In this document: positions 30,960 through 40,224 of the stretch, piece after piece
Layout of the letters: each line of letters opens with the position of its first letter
Position numbering within the stretch: position 1 is the first letter of the stretch
Assembly: GCA_029212615.1 (NCBI GenBank)
Contig: JARGPJ010000001.1
Coordinates: 186,001 to 250,000 of the forward strand
Direction: 5' to 3'
Length of the DNA stretch: 64,000 nt
Source: Verrucomicrobiales bacterium
GTDB taxonomy: Bacteria; Verrucomicrobiota; Verrucomicrobiia; Verrucomicrobiales; DEV007
Notes under the pieces: generated by a model
What the model was told of the DNA's origin: nothing
The model's input: the letters and a program-made list of their open reading frames with translations, nothing else
The model's database searches: none
Position numbers and translations under genes: made by a program

Positions 30960-31427
30960 TTAAATTAAGTCACTTCCGAATGCGCCATCAAGGACAGAGC
31001 GGACGAAATCAGTCATCCCGGCTTCGGTAGATTCCCGTGGACCGGCGACATTCAGGGTTTCAATAAATTGTTTCTCCACAAATTCCTTCAACTCTCGTGA
31101 AGGCTCTTCAGTCATTTCTTCCACAATGACTAAGCAGGGACGGTTCCATTTTGACGTAAATTTCTTCGTTAGCTTCGTCCCGCCAACGATTTTCCGCGAT
31201 CTCAGAAAAAGCACGGTTCCGTCACTATCGCGAACATTCCACTCCGTTCGCTGAGAATACCCTTCGCCCGGTGTTTCGATCAACGGAAAACGCCCGTCAA
31301 TGGAACCATCCTCAGCCAACCGTCCGGCAGGGCACCAGCCTCCGCAGGAGACTTCTGCATCAAGAGCCCACTCCAACGCCGCTCGATCCACCCCGGTTTG
31401 ACCTCCTGAAACGATTTTTGGCAACAT
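30960..31427 (-). CDS. Putative molybdenum carrier / SLOG-fold protein
   Basis: [43 protein letters not shown]; in-frame extension to 31472 would include a strong hairpin, so 31427 is preferred. Confidence 0.85.
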   Translation of the reverse strand: MLPKIVSGGQTGVDRAALEWALDAEVSCGGWCPAGRLAEDGSIDGRFPLIETPGEGYSQRTEWNVRDSDGTVLFLRSRKIVGGTKLTKKFTSKWNRPCLVIVEEMTEEPSRELKEFVEKQFIETLNVAGPRESTEAGMTDFVRSVLDGAFGSDLI

Positions 31428-31463
31428 AACGAGGCCGCGAGGAGACCCGACAGGGTTAAATGA

Positions 31464-31486
31464 CCGACTCAACAGGGTTGAGTCGG
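31464..31486 (-). terminator. Perfect 10-bp hairpin between FKBP and SLOG genes, possible terminator or processing site
   Basis: CCGACTCAAC-AGG-GTTGAGTCGG; weak T-tract on minus strand. Confidence 0.55.
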
Positions 31487-31497
31487 CCGATCAAAGA

Positions 31498-32184
31498 CTA
31501 CTCGATTTCGAGAAGCTCGACCTCAAACACAAGCGTGCTGTAGGGTTTGATATCGGCACCGGCACCGCGGGACCCGTAGGCGAGATTGTAGGGGATAGTG
31601 AAGCGAAACTTAGATCCGAGTGGCATCAGCTGAACGCCTTCAGTCCAACCGGGAATCACACGATTAAGGGGAAACGAAGTCGGCTCACCACGATCAACAC
31701 TGCTGTCGAAGACGGTCCCGTCGAGAAGTGTCCCGTGATAGTGCACGGTCACGTTGTCAGTCGCTCCGGGCTTTTTCCCGTCACCTTCTTCGAGGATTTC
31801 ATACTGAAGACCGGATTCCGTGACTTCAACGCCTTCTTTCTTCGCGTTCTCTTCGAGGTATTTCTGACCTGCTTCGAGATTTGCTTTGTCCTCTCCCTGC
31901 GCGGACTTGGCATCGACCATCTTCTGGCTCTCTTCGAAGGCTGAAGCCACTTCGTCTTCAGAAAGGATGGGTTCACCGCCGGCGTTCACTGTTTTGAAAG
32001 CGGCAAGAAACTGATCAATGTCGATTTCGACACCGCGCTCACCAAGTTGACGCGCGATCATGAGCCCGTAGGCGTAGCTCACGCGCTCTTCGAGAGATTC
32101 AGGTTTTTTTATTTCTTCGGCATTCATATTGAGGCAGGTAAAAAACACGCCCGCTATGGCCATCATGTAAGTAAGTGCGCGCAT
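31498..32184 (-). CDS. FKBP-type peptidyl-prolyl cis-trans isomerase, exported
   Basis: VTVHYHGTLLDGTVFDSSVDRGEPTSFPLNRVIPGWTEGVQLMPLGSKFRFTIPYNLAYG. Confidence 0.95.
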   Translation of the reverse strand: MRALTYMMAIAGVFFTCLNMNAEEIKKPESLEERVSYAYGLMIARQLGERGVEIDIDQFLAAFKTVNAGGEPILSEDEVASAFEESQKMVDAKSAQGEDKANLEAGQKYLEENAKKEGVEVTESGLQYEILEEGDGKKPGATDNVTVHYHGTLLDGTVFDSSVDRGEPTSFPLNRVIPGWTEGVQLMPLGSKFRFTIPYNLAYGSRGAGADIKPYSTLVFEVELLEIE

Positions 32185-32421
32185 CTGGATGATATAGTTG
32201 AGTTTAATTCTGGCGGGATGAATGGATCAGGTCCCGCGGGGGCGGTGAACCTAAGGCCGAAAGGACACCGGTCAAGCGGGGGCTGCGGGAGCGCTCCCCC
32301 CCCATTGATTGCGCCTAAGATTCAGCCACGATCTTCGTTCTAGAGAATGTAAAGGGGTGCTGCATACAGCTCAGAATGATTCGTCCAAAAGAAGTAATTT
32401 TCATCTCTTGATAACTAAATG

Positions 32422-32494
32422 AGGCGGAAATTATAAAATTTTTTGAAAAAATTTGAAGAATATTTAAAAACATTTATCTTTTTGAGTTCCGCCT
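32422..32494 (+). promoter_or_regulatory. AT-rich, GC-clamped leader with nested palindrome
   Basis: AGGCGGAA 32422-32429 / TTCCGCCT 32487-32494; AAATTTTTT-G-AAAAAATTT at 32436-32454. Confidence 0.55.
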
Positions 32495-32498
32495 GATC

Positions 32499-33110
32499 AT
32501 GTCCACCCTTCGCATCTCACCTATCCTCCTCATTCTATCCTGCCTTTTCCTGGCAGGGGTGAATCAGGCTTTTGCTTTTAAAACGGTGATCATCGATCCC
32601 GGTCACGGCGGGCGCGACCTCGGAGCAGCCGACTCGTATGTCTATGAGAAGCACATCAATCTCGATGTCTCCCGCCGCCTTGAGCGCGCCCTTAAAGAAG
32701 CGGGCTTCAAAACGGTGATGACACGCACCCGCGACGAATTTATCGCGCTCTCAGAGAGGTCCTCCCATGCGAATCGCTACCGCAACGCTGTTTTCGTGAG
32801 CGTCCACTTTAACTCTGCCTACCGCACCGCCGCACTGGGCATTGAAACCTTCTATCGAAGTTCCACCTCGGAAAAGTTCGCCCGTTTCGTTCAAACGGAG
32901 CTGATTAAGAACGTCGGGGCAACGGATCGGGGCGTCAAAACCGGCAATTTCTCCGTCCTCCGCCATACGAAGCATCCCTCTATTCTCGTTGAAGGTGGAT
33001 TCATCAGTAATAAAGATGAGCGTTCCGCCATGCTCGACCCTCAGTATCGACAAGTCGTCGCCGACAGCATTGCCCGCGGAATTATCCAGTTCAACCGCCG
33101 CCGTTTGTAG
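32499..33110 (+). CDS. N-acetylmuramoyl-L-alanine amidase, exported
   Basis: VIIDPGHGGRDLGA; FVSVHFNSA; SILVEGGFISN. Confidence 0.93.
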   Translation: MSTLRISPILLILSCLFLAGVNQAFAFKTVIIDPGHGGRDLGAADSYVYEKHINLDVSRRLERALKEAGFKTVMTRTRDEFIALSERSSHANRYRNAVFVSVHFNSAYRTAALGIETFYRSSTSEKFARFVQTELIKNVGATDRGVKTGNFSVLRHTKHPSILVEGGFISNKDERSAMLDPQYRQVVADSIARGIIQFNRRRL

Positions 33111-33125
33111 TCTATCCTGTGACCC

Positions 33126-34592
33126 ATGCTGGTCACCTGCAAACAAATGGCCGCTGCTGAGGAGCAGCTTTTCTCGACGGGGGTTTCCGCCGAATCATTA
33201 ATGGACAAAGCCGGGCACCTCTGTGCTCTCGCGATTCAACGGTTTTTCCCCTGCCCCGGTCGGGCGATCATTTTTTGCGGCAAAGGCAACAACGGCGGTG
33301 ACGCCCTCGTCGTTGCCCGCTGGCTGAAGCGATCCGGCTGGCTCGTCGAAGTGCGTTACTCGCACGGGCGCGATGAACTCTCGCCTCTCGGCCTCAAGAA
33401 ACGGGACGAATGGGAAGCAGAAGGGAACGCGCTGAAGAACCCAACCGGGCCTGCCTTCGTCCTCGTCGACGGCCTCCTTGGCATCGGAGCCTGCGGCCCC
33501 TTACGTGGCCGCATTCTCGAATCGGCCTCGGAAATGAGGCGACTCCGTGACGAGCAATTCGGCACCTGCTTTGCGATCGATATTCCAACCGGGCTGAACG
33601 CAGATACCGGTGAACCCGGAGCAGGCACGATCATCGCTGACTATACCCTCTCAATATGTGCACCAAAGACTGGATTCACCTGTCGTGAAGCGGTCAACTT
33701 TCTCGGCCGGCTCATTGAAATCCCGCTCGACATCCCTGTCCCGGAAGCCAATTCAGCGATTCGATTCCTTTTTCCCTCCCAACTTCGCTGCCGATATCCA
33801 CGACGCGATTTCGATACGCACAAAGGATCCGCCGGACGTGTCCTCATCATTGCCGGTTCCCGTGGGCTGAGCGGTGCCGCCGTATTGGCCTCTCTGGGTG
33901 CCTCCCGATCCGGAGCGGGCCTCATCACCGTCTGTGTCCCGGAAGAAATCTATGCCATCGTCGCCAGCCAATGCCCCGCTGAAGTGATGGTTCGCCCCGT
34001 TTCCTCGATTCAGGAAGCCCTCTCTTTTCCTCACGATGTCGTCGCGATCGGCCCGGGACTCGGCCGGGAGCAGGATCAATCCATCGTTCGCGCATTGAGG
34101 CATCACGAAAGAGACATGGTCGTCGATGCCGACGCTCTCAACGCGCTCGCCTCTTCCGGGATCTCACCGGTAAGCCTTCCGGCGAATCGCCTCCTCACTC
34201 CTCACCCCGGAGAGCTTGCCCGCCTCACTGATACCACCGGCACCCGCTGCGAAGTAACCAGAAAGCTGGCGGACGAATGGAACGTAAGCCTGCTTCACAA
34301 AGGAACACGCACCGCAATCGCCACCCCCGGATATCCTCTCGAACTCAATACTACCGGTCATCCCGGAATGGCCAGCGGCGGGATGGGAGACGTCCTCACC
34401 GGGATGTGTGCCAGCCTCATTGCTCAGGGGCTTAATCTCCACGATGCCGCCTGCGTCGGAAGCTGGCTTCTCGGTCGTGCTGCTGAGATAGTGCGGGATA
34501 AATCCTCCTTCGCTCCGGAATCGATCAACGCGGTCCAGGTCGCCCGGTCTCTGGGACGGGCAATCTTTGAACTTCGTCACGATCCGGTCTGA
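33126..34592 (+). CDS. nnr: Bifunctional NAD(P)H-hydrate epimerase / ADP-dependent dehydratase
   Basis: FCGKGNNGGDALVVARWL (epimerase); HKGSAGRVLIIAGS, LTPHPGELARL, GMASGGMGDVLTGM (dehydratase). Confidence 0.95.
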   Translation: MLVTCKQMAAAEEQLFSTGVSAESLMDKAGHLCALAIQRFFPCPGRAIIFCGKGNNGGDALVVARWLKRSGWLVEVRYSHGRDELSPLGLKKRDEWEAEGNALKNPTGPAFVLVDGLLGIGACGPLRGRILESASEMRRLRDEQFGTCFAIDIPTGLNADTGEPGAGTIIADYTLSICAPKTGFTCREAVNFLGRLIEIPLDIPVPEANSAIRFLFPSQLRCRYPRRDFDTHKGSAGRVLIIAGSRGLSGAAVLASLGASRSGAGLITVCVPEEIYAIVASQCPAEVMVRPVSSIQEALSFPHDVVAIGPGLGREQDQSIVRALRHHERDMVVDADALNALASSGISPVSLPANRLLTPHPGELARLTDTTGTRCEVTRKLADEWNVSLLHKGTRTAIATPGYPLELNTTGHPGMASGGMGDVLTGMCASLIAQGLNLHDAACVGSWLLGRAAEIVRDKSSFAPESINAVQVARSLGRAIFELRHDPV

Positions 34593-35013
34593 GCGGAGCA
34601 GGCGCCAACCAGGAGAAGGGCTTTCGTGGAATATTTCTGACGACGCCGAAAATCACGACCAGGGTGATCAGGGCAACCGAGTAGCCATATTTCCACGAAA
34701 AGGGCAACGGCTTCAGGCTCCCCGGAAAGACCCAGCTGCACCAAAGTCGTCCGGCACCGAAAAGAAGGAAGGGCAACGCGATCACAAAGGCAACGTTCTG
34801 CTGGATCGCCCCATACAAGTCGCCCCGCAAGAGTGCTTGAGTGGCCCTCGTGTTACCGCACCCGGGGCAATGAAGTCCGGTCAAATGATGAAGGGTGCAC
34901 CGGGGCAGCCACCGGACTTGATCCCCCTCCGGAACCTGAGTGAGCTGAAAAGCGGCAACAAGTCCTCCCAACACCGCGACGGCGGTGAGAGAAACTTTGA
35001 AAGCCGTCGACAT
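34525..35013 (-). CDS. DUF2752 domain-containing membrane protein
   Basis: RCTLHHLTGLHCPGCGNTRATQALLRGDL. Confidence 0.85.
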   Translation of the reverse strand: MSTAFKVSLTAVAVLGGLVAAFQLTQVPEGDQVRWLPRCTLHHLTGLHCPGCGNTRATQALLRGDLYGAIQQNVAFVIALPFLLFGAGRLWCSWVFPGSLKPLPFSWKYGYSVALITLVVIFGVVRNIPRKPFSWLAPAPLRPDRDEVQRLPVPETGRPGPR

Positions 35014-35018
35014 GCCCT

Positions 35019-35555
35019 TCAGGTCTGCTCCGCGATAGCACCGACCACTCCGATCGCGAAGAAAGCAATGTTAGCGATCAGTCCGAGTCCAAAAGCAATC
35101 CAGCACCACATTCTCGCCAGCCGTGACGCTTCTTTTGCCTCATCGATTTCCCCTTTCTCAAGTGCCGGCCCCACTTTGACGGCAAAAATGAGCGCAGGGA
35201 TCGCAGCGGGGAGACAACAAAGAACGAGGCAAACAATGGACTGCCAGAGGTAGCTGGGAACTTTCTCAGTGCTGCCGGCAGAAGGGCGAGTCACCGGAGA
35301 GAGCGTGGAAGAAGTCACCGGGGCTTCCTCAACCATCGGCGGAGGGGCCGTAGACTCCTCCTGACTCTCGACAACAGGTTCCGGTGAAACATTTAACTCA
35401 GGCACCGAGCGATAGGCAACCCAGTCAGGCATCGCCTCATTCCAGACTAGATCCGACGCTCTGACGTCACCCTTTTCAAAAAGACTCACCAGCTCCTCTT
35501 GAGAAACCGGACCGTTCTGCTGTCCATTCGTTGCGTAGTACCAATCCATAATCAC
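35019..35555 (-). CDS. GYF_2 domain protein with C-terminal TM (CD225/DUF4190-like)
   Basis: DWYYATNGQQNGPVSQEELVSLFEKGDVRASDLVWNEAMPDWVAYRSVPEL. Confidence 0.82.
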   Translation of the reverse strand: MIMDWYYATNGQQNGPVSQEELVSLFEKGDVRASDLVWNEAMPDWVAYRSVPELNVSPEPVVESQEESTAPPPMVEEAPVTSSTLSPVTRPSAGSTEKVPSYLWQSIVCLVLCCLPAAIPALIFAVKVGPALEKGEIDEAKEASRLARMWCWIAFGLGLIANIAFFAIGVVGAIAEQT

Positions 35556-35567
35556 CGAAAACCTACC

Positions 35568-36035
35568 TCAACTTTCAGACTCTCCGAGTAATAATTCCTG
35601 AAGAATCCTATCCTGACAACGGTGCATCACCTCGCGCTCTTTTTCAGCAAGATCTGTGTGACCATTGAGATGAAGCAACCCGTGAATCAAATAAAGGAGT
35701 GTTTCCTCAGCGATAGAGTGCCCATGTTCCGGCCCCTCCCTCTCCGCCGTATCAACGCTGATCAAAATTTCACCGTGATGAAAAGTGATCACATCCGTCG
35801 CCGTCGGATCATCCATAAAATCTGCGTGCACCTGCGCAATCGCTTCATCTGAAATGAGCGATACCTCGACTTCGGCCAGCCCCGGAAGAACCGGCGTCTC
35901 GGTACCGACCTCATTCAAACAGAGAGGAACCGCGAGATTCCCAAGCCGTTCGAGCCACTTCAAATCGATCCGCGCCTCTTCGAGATGGTCAAAGACCTCA
36001 ATAGCGGGAAGTGCGTCAGGGGCGGCCATTAACAA
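35568..36035 (-). CDS. ybeY: Endoribonuclease YbeY (16S rRNA maturation)
   Basis: DPTATDVITFHHGEILISVDTAERE; YLIHGLLHLNGHTD. Confidence 0.9.
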   Translation of the reverse strand: MLMAAPDALPAIEVFDHLEEARIDLKWLERLGNLAVPLCLNEVGTETPVLPGLAEVEVSLISDEAIAQVHADFMDDPTATDVITFHHGEILISVDTAEREGPEHGHSIAEETLLYLIHGLLHLNGHTDLAEKEREVMHRCQDRILQELLLGESES

Positions 36036-36065
36036 CGGTAGTTTTATCCAAACAGCATTGCCCGC

Positions 36066-37724
36066 CTAGGTGGACGGCACCTTATCCGATCCCTCTTTTC
36101 CGCTCGTCGAAGGAGACTCGGTTGCCGCCGACTTTTTCTTTTTCGAAGACTTCGGCTTATCGGCTCCTTCTTCGATCTTCGGATACTCGATGCGGGTATG
36201 CATCATGCTGCGAAGCGTTTTTGAAAAGCTGTTCTTAATCGTCGCGAGATCGGACAGGGTCAGCGCAGCATCATCAAGTTGCCCGTCGTTGAGGCGGTCG
36301 CGGAAAATATCATCGATGAGCTCATTGATCTTCTTCACCGTCGGCTTCTGCAGGCTTCGTGACGCACTCTCGACGGAATCAGCGAGACTGATGATCGCAC
36401 TCTCCCGCGTTCTCGGCTTCGGACCGGCGTAGCGAAAGGATTCCATTTTCACCTCGGGGATATCTTCCTCATGGGCTTTCCCCTCCTCAAACTGTTGCCG
36501 GATTTCGTCGCGGAGCTTCAAGGCCCGATGATAGAAAAAGCGGATCAGCGAAGTCCCGTGATGCTCACGGATCACATTCACAATCTCCGCATTGAGCTTA
36601 TGCTTGATCGCCATGTCGACCCCGTCTTTGACGTGGGCCATCACGATGAGCGCACTCATGTTGGGTGTCAGTTCATCATGCGGATTGTGCCCGTCACCGA
36701 TATTCTCCACAAAGTATGCGGGCTTTTTCATCTTCCCGATATCGTGAAAATAGGAGCAAACCCGACACATCACGGAACGTGCCCCGATCGCTTCGGCTGC
36801 TGTTTCAGCAAGAGTCGCGACGACGAGACTGTGGTGATAGGTCCCCGGTGCTTCTATCGTCATTTTCTTGAGGAGCGGATGATTCAAATCCGCCAACTCG
36901 ATCCAGGAGACGTCCGTCGTGATGCGAAACGCTGCTTCGATCAAGGGGAGAAGTCCGCTCACAACAATCGCCGTGAGCGTCGATACCAAAATGGCCGAGA
37001 GGGCCTGCTTACCGAGCATTTCCCACTGCCCGGGCCCCGCATCGAAACCCGGCCACTCAATCTGTCCAAGAGTGAAGGCCAGAAAAACACAGGCAAGACC
37101 GGAGTACGCTCCGGCCATGACGAGGCGCGAACGCTTCCTCACCTGATTCGTCAGGTAGATCGCGACAAAGCCGCAGATCATGGAAAAAATAATGAACAGA
37201 AACGCCTCCTCGTTCGCCACCGTCATTCCCCCGAAAAGACTCGCATAGACAACGGCAAAGGTTCCGTGCCGGCGGCCCACGAGAAGTGACACCACAATGG
37301 GCGCAAAGATATAGGGCTCCACGAGGAAACGAAAACCTCCTCCCGGCGCGAAAGTCGTCGCCACATACTCACTCAACTTCACCAGAAGAAGCTGAGTCAG
37401 AATAATCGTCAGCATGAGCGTGACCGTGGAATTCTGTCGAAAAGTCTGCGGCAGACTCACATGCCAGTGGACCATGAAGGTCGCACAAATAACCGTGACA
37501 ACGACAAATGCCTGGATCGGGTTCCCCGCAAAAATCGAAGTGCCACTCGAGCTGAAGACAATCCAGGAGGAAACCAGTGCTGCGAAGAGAATAAAGAGGA
37601 GGCCACAAATCTGCCACCCCGACCGCATCATTGCTGTGGCGGCGGTTTCGTTCGGCTTGCGACGCTTCTGACCGCTGGAAAAACCACGGCTTTGAAGTCG
37701 CTTCTGCGAGAAAAAATGGAACAT
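36066..37724 (-). CDS. HDIG-domain membrane phosphohydrolase (PgpH/YqfF-like)
   Basis: 7TM-like region, then HSLVVATLAETAAEAIGARSVMCRVCSYFHDIGKMKKPAYFVEN. Confidence 0.9.
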   Translation of the reverse strand: MFHFFSQKRLQSRGFSSGQKRRKPNETAATAMMRSGWQICGLLFILFAALVSSWIVFSSSGTSIFAGNPIQAFVVVTVICATFMVHWHVSLPQTFRQNSTVTLMLTIILTQLLLVKLSEYVATTFAPGGGFRFLVEPYIFAPIVVSLLVGRRHGTFAVVYASLFGGMTVANEEAFLFIIFSMICGFVAIYLTNQVRKRSRLVMAGAYSGLACVFLAFTLGQIEWPGFDAGPGQWEMLGKQALSAILVSTLTAIVVSGLLPLIEAAFRITTDVSWIELADLNHPLLKKMTIEAPGTYHHSLVVATLAETAAEAIGARSVMCRVCSYFHDIGKMKKPAYFVENIGDGHNPHDELTPNMSALIVMAHVKDGVDMAIKHKLNAEIVNVIREHHGTSLIRFFYHRALKLRDEIRQQFEEGKAHEEDIPEVKMESFRYAGPKPRTRESAIISLADSVESASRSLQKPTVKKINELIDDIFRDRLNDGQLDDAALTLSDLATIKNSFSKTLRSMMHTRIEYPKIEEGADKPKSSKKKKSAATESPSTSGKEGSDKVPST

Positions 37725-37842
37725 GTGCGGTCTGTCTTCTCGTCGGTCCTGATCAGATGATTTCCCCGATGAGATCGTGTGTGTGGAAGACAGTTAGCCC
37801 TTATTTGCCCCCGCTACAACTGCGAAATGCAGCCAATTTTGT

Positions 37843-38826
37843 TCAAATGATCACCATGCAATCACCGTAGCTGAAGAAGCGATACCGTTCCTCAACCGCT
37901 TTGGCATAGGCCTCCATCATGAGATTTTTTCCGGCAAGCGCTGCGACGAGCATCAAGAGAGTTGACTTGGGAAGATGAAAATTGGTGAGGAGCGCATCGA
38001 CAACCTTGAACTGATAAGGGGGATAGATGAAAATATCAGTTTCCCCCTTCCCTGCTACGAGGACGGATTCCCCACTTCCCCCGGCACAACTTTCAAGGAC
38101 ACGGACCACGGTTGTCCCGATCGCTATGGTCCGTTTCGCCGCCCCGATCGCCTTCACCGTTGATGCCTCCAGCTCATAATGCTCGCTGTGCATGTGATGT
38201 TTAGTCATGTCTTCCTCCGATACAGGACGAAACGTTCCGATCCCGACATGAAGCGTGACGAAAGAATGCGGCAGGGTCGAAAGCATCTCGTCGGAGAAAT
38301 GGAGGCCGGCGGTCGGCGCGGCAATTGCCCCGGCCTTTTTCGCAAAGACCGTCTGATATCGCTCGGTATCGGTCGAGTCGTCGGGACGGGCAATATAGGG
38401 AGGCAGGGCAAGGTGACCGTGCACATCCTCGTCCGGTTCAACGTCGAATTCGATGATGCGTTCACCTCCCTCTTCGCAGATCTCAATGACAGTGCCGATA
38501 GAGGTTCCAATATCAACGGTGCGCCCGACTTTGAAGCGCTTGCCCGGACGAACCAGGCATTTCCAGCGACGGGGGCCAACAATATCAACCCGCAGTATCT
38601 CACGGGTTTCATCATTGGAAAAAAAGCGGGCCGGAACCACCCGGGTATCGTTCATGACAAGGAGGTCGTCTTTCTCGACTAGGTCGGGAAAATCCGCAAA
38701 CCGCGCGTGTTCGATCGTCCCTTCGTCGCGGCGGACGATCATCATCCTCGATTCATTCCGCTGCTCAAGCGGACGCTGCGCGATGAGTTCCTCGGGCAAA
38801 TGATAGTCAAAGTCACTTGTCTTCAT
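37843..38826 (-). CDS. queA: tRNA preQ1(34) S-adenosylmethionine ribosyltransferase-isomerase
   Basis: MKTSDFDYHLPEELIAQRPLEQR; MNDTRVVPARFF; PTAGLHFS; TNFHLPKSTLLMLVAALAG. Confidence 0.95.
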   Translation of the reverse strand: MKTSDFDYHLPEELIAQRPLEQRNESRMMIVRRDEGTIEHARFADFPDLVEKDDLLVMNDTRVVPARFFSNDETREILRVDIVGPRRWKCLVRPGKRFKVGRTVDIGTSIGTVIEICEEGGERIIEFDVEPDEDVHGHLALPPYIARPDDSTDTERYQTVFAKKAGAIAAPTAGLHFSDEMLSTLPHSFVTLHVGIGTFRPVSEEDMTKHHMHSEHYELEASTVKAIGAAKRTIAIGTTVVRVLESCAGGSGESVLVAGKGETDIFIYPPYQFKVVDALLTNFHLPKSTLLMLVAALAGKNLMMEAYAKAVEERYRFFSYGDCMVII

Positions 38827-38909
38827 GAGGGAATGCTTCGTCCAAAATCTCCCGAAAGAAAGAACCGATTCCATGCCTGAGAACAGCGCAGCTCTGTCAC
38901 TCCCCCCGC

Positions 38910-39350
38910 CTAACGGTGATACGGCTCGCCCCTCATCACCGTATGGACACGATAGATCTGCTCCAGCAGGACGAGCAAAGCCAGCTCATGCTGAAGGGTG
39001 AATCCACTCATCGAAATGACATGGTCAGCTGCCTTTCTCGTCTCCGCAGCATGACCATCCGCCCCGCCAATCAGAATCGAGACCCGCTTCACCCCGTGAA
39101 GCTGCCACTTTTCCACCCGCTTCACGAACTGATCAGTCGTCCAGCTCTCTCCACGCTCATCGAAAACAATCCGGAGTGAACCTTCGCTCTTTGCCAGAAG
39201 CTGGAGGCCGTTCTCTTTCTGCCCGAGATCCTTTGGAAGAAGGTCGAGAGAAACCGGGGCATAGCGGCGCAGGCGCTTTTGATATTCCTCCACGCCCTGT
39301 TTAGCATAGGCGAGCGAGGGTTTTCCGACTGCTGTGATCTGCCACTTCAT
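38910..39350 (-). CDS. rlmH: 23S rRNA pseudouridine(1915) methyltransferase RlmH
   Basis: MKWQITAVGK; VFDERGESWTTDQF; VSILIGGADGH; RAEQIYRVHTVMRGEPYHR-type C-terminus. Confidence 0.92.
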   Translation of the reverse strand: MKWQITAVGKPSLAYAKQGVEEYQKRLRRYAPVSLDLLPKDLGQKENGLQLLAKSEGSLRIVFDERGESWTTDQFVKRVEKWQLHGVKRVSILIGGADGHAAETRKAADHVISMSGFTLQHELALLVLLEQIYRVHTVMRGEPYHR

Positions 39351-39393
39351 TGTTTCTTCAAAGAACCGAAGCTCAACTTGCAACGAGCCATGC

Positions 39394-40224
39394 ATGAACG
39401 CAAGATCACGCTCATTGAACAAAGAACTGCCATCAGCCTATCTCGATCGATTTTCAGGAATCGCCCGACTCTACGGAAGCGGAGCCCTGCCCAAACTCCG
39501 GAGCGCACATGTCGCCGTCATCGGCGTTGGAGGCGTCGGTTCCTGGACCGCTGAAGCGCTTGCCCGAAGTGGCGTCGGCGAAGTCAGCCTGGTCGATCTC
39601 GATGAAGTCTGCATCACCAATGTAAACCGCCAGCTCCCCGCTCTCGATGGCGCGGTCGGAAAATTCAAGGTAGCGGCACTGGCGGAAAGAATGCGCCTCA
39701 TCAATCCGGAGCTCAAGGTCCACGAAACACTCGCTTTCTTTACCGAAAACACCGCCGACCGACTTCTTGAAACCGGCTTTGATGTCATCGTCGATGCCAT
39801 CGATGCGGTCAACGAGAAGGCATTTCTCATCGCGACCTGTCGCGACCGTGGCATCCCTCTCGTCGTCGCCGGCGGAGCAGGAGGAAAGAGCAATCCAGCC
39901 AACGTCAGTTCTGACGACCTTGCTTTCGCGACCAACGACAGACTTCTCCGGCTCGTTCGGAAAAATTTACGCAAGGACCATGGATTTCCCAGAGAAGACG
40001 CCAAAGCGCCTTTCGGGATTCGCGCTGTTTTCAGCACTGAAAATGCCAGGTTCCCCTGGGCCGACGGCAGCGTGAGAGAAGATCCCGAACCCGGAAGCCA
40101 TCTCCGTCTTAATTGTGCTACCGGGTTCGGAACGGCTACGCCCGTGACAGGAACCTTCGGATTCACGGCCGCCGCAGAAGCAATCAGCCTGATTCTACAA
40201 CAGCAGCTGCCCCCGGTCAGTTAA
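39394..40224 (+). CDS. tcdA: tRNA threonylcarbamoyladenosine dehydratase (TcdA/CsdL)
   Basis: AVIGVGGVGSWTAEALARSGVGEVSLVDLDEVCITNVNRQLPA; GFGTATPVTGTFGFTAA. Confidence 0.92.
   Translation: MNARSRSLNKELPSAYLDRFSGIARLYGSGALPKLRSAHVAVIGVGGVGSWTAEALARSGVGEVSLVDLDEVCITNVNRQLPALDGAVGKFKVAALAERMRLINPELKVHETLAFFTENTADRLLETGFDVIVDAIDAVNEKAFLIATCRDRGIPLVVAGGAGGKSNPANVSSDDLAFATNDRLLRLVRKNLRKDHGFPREDAKAPFGIRAVFSTENARFPWADGSVREDPEPGSHLRLNCATGFGTATPVTGTFGFTAAAEAISLILQQQLPPVS

Noticed and set aside
36471-37289. 272-aa + strand ORF opposite the HDIG gene
   Set aside because: Low-complexity, His/Arg/Lys-rich translation typical of an antisense shadow; the minus strand has clear HD-family motifs.
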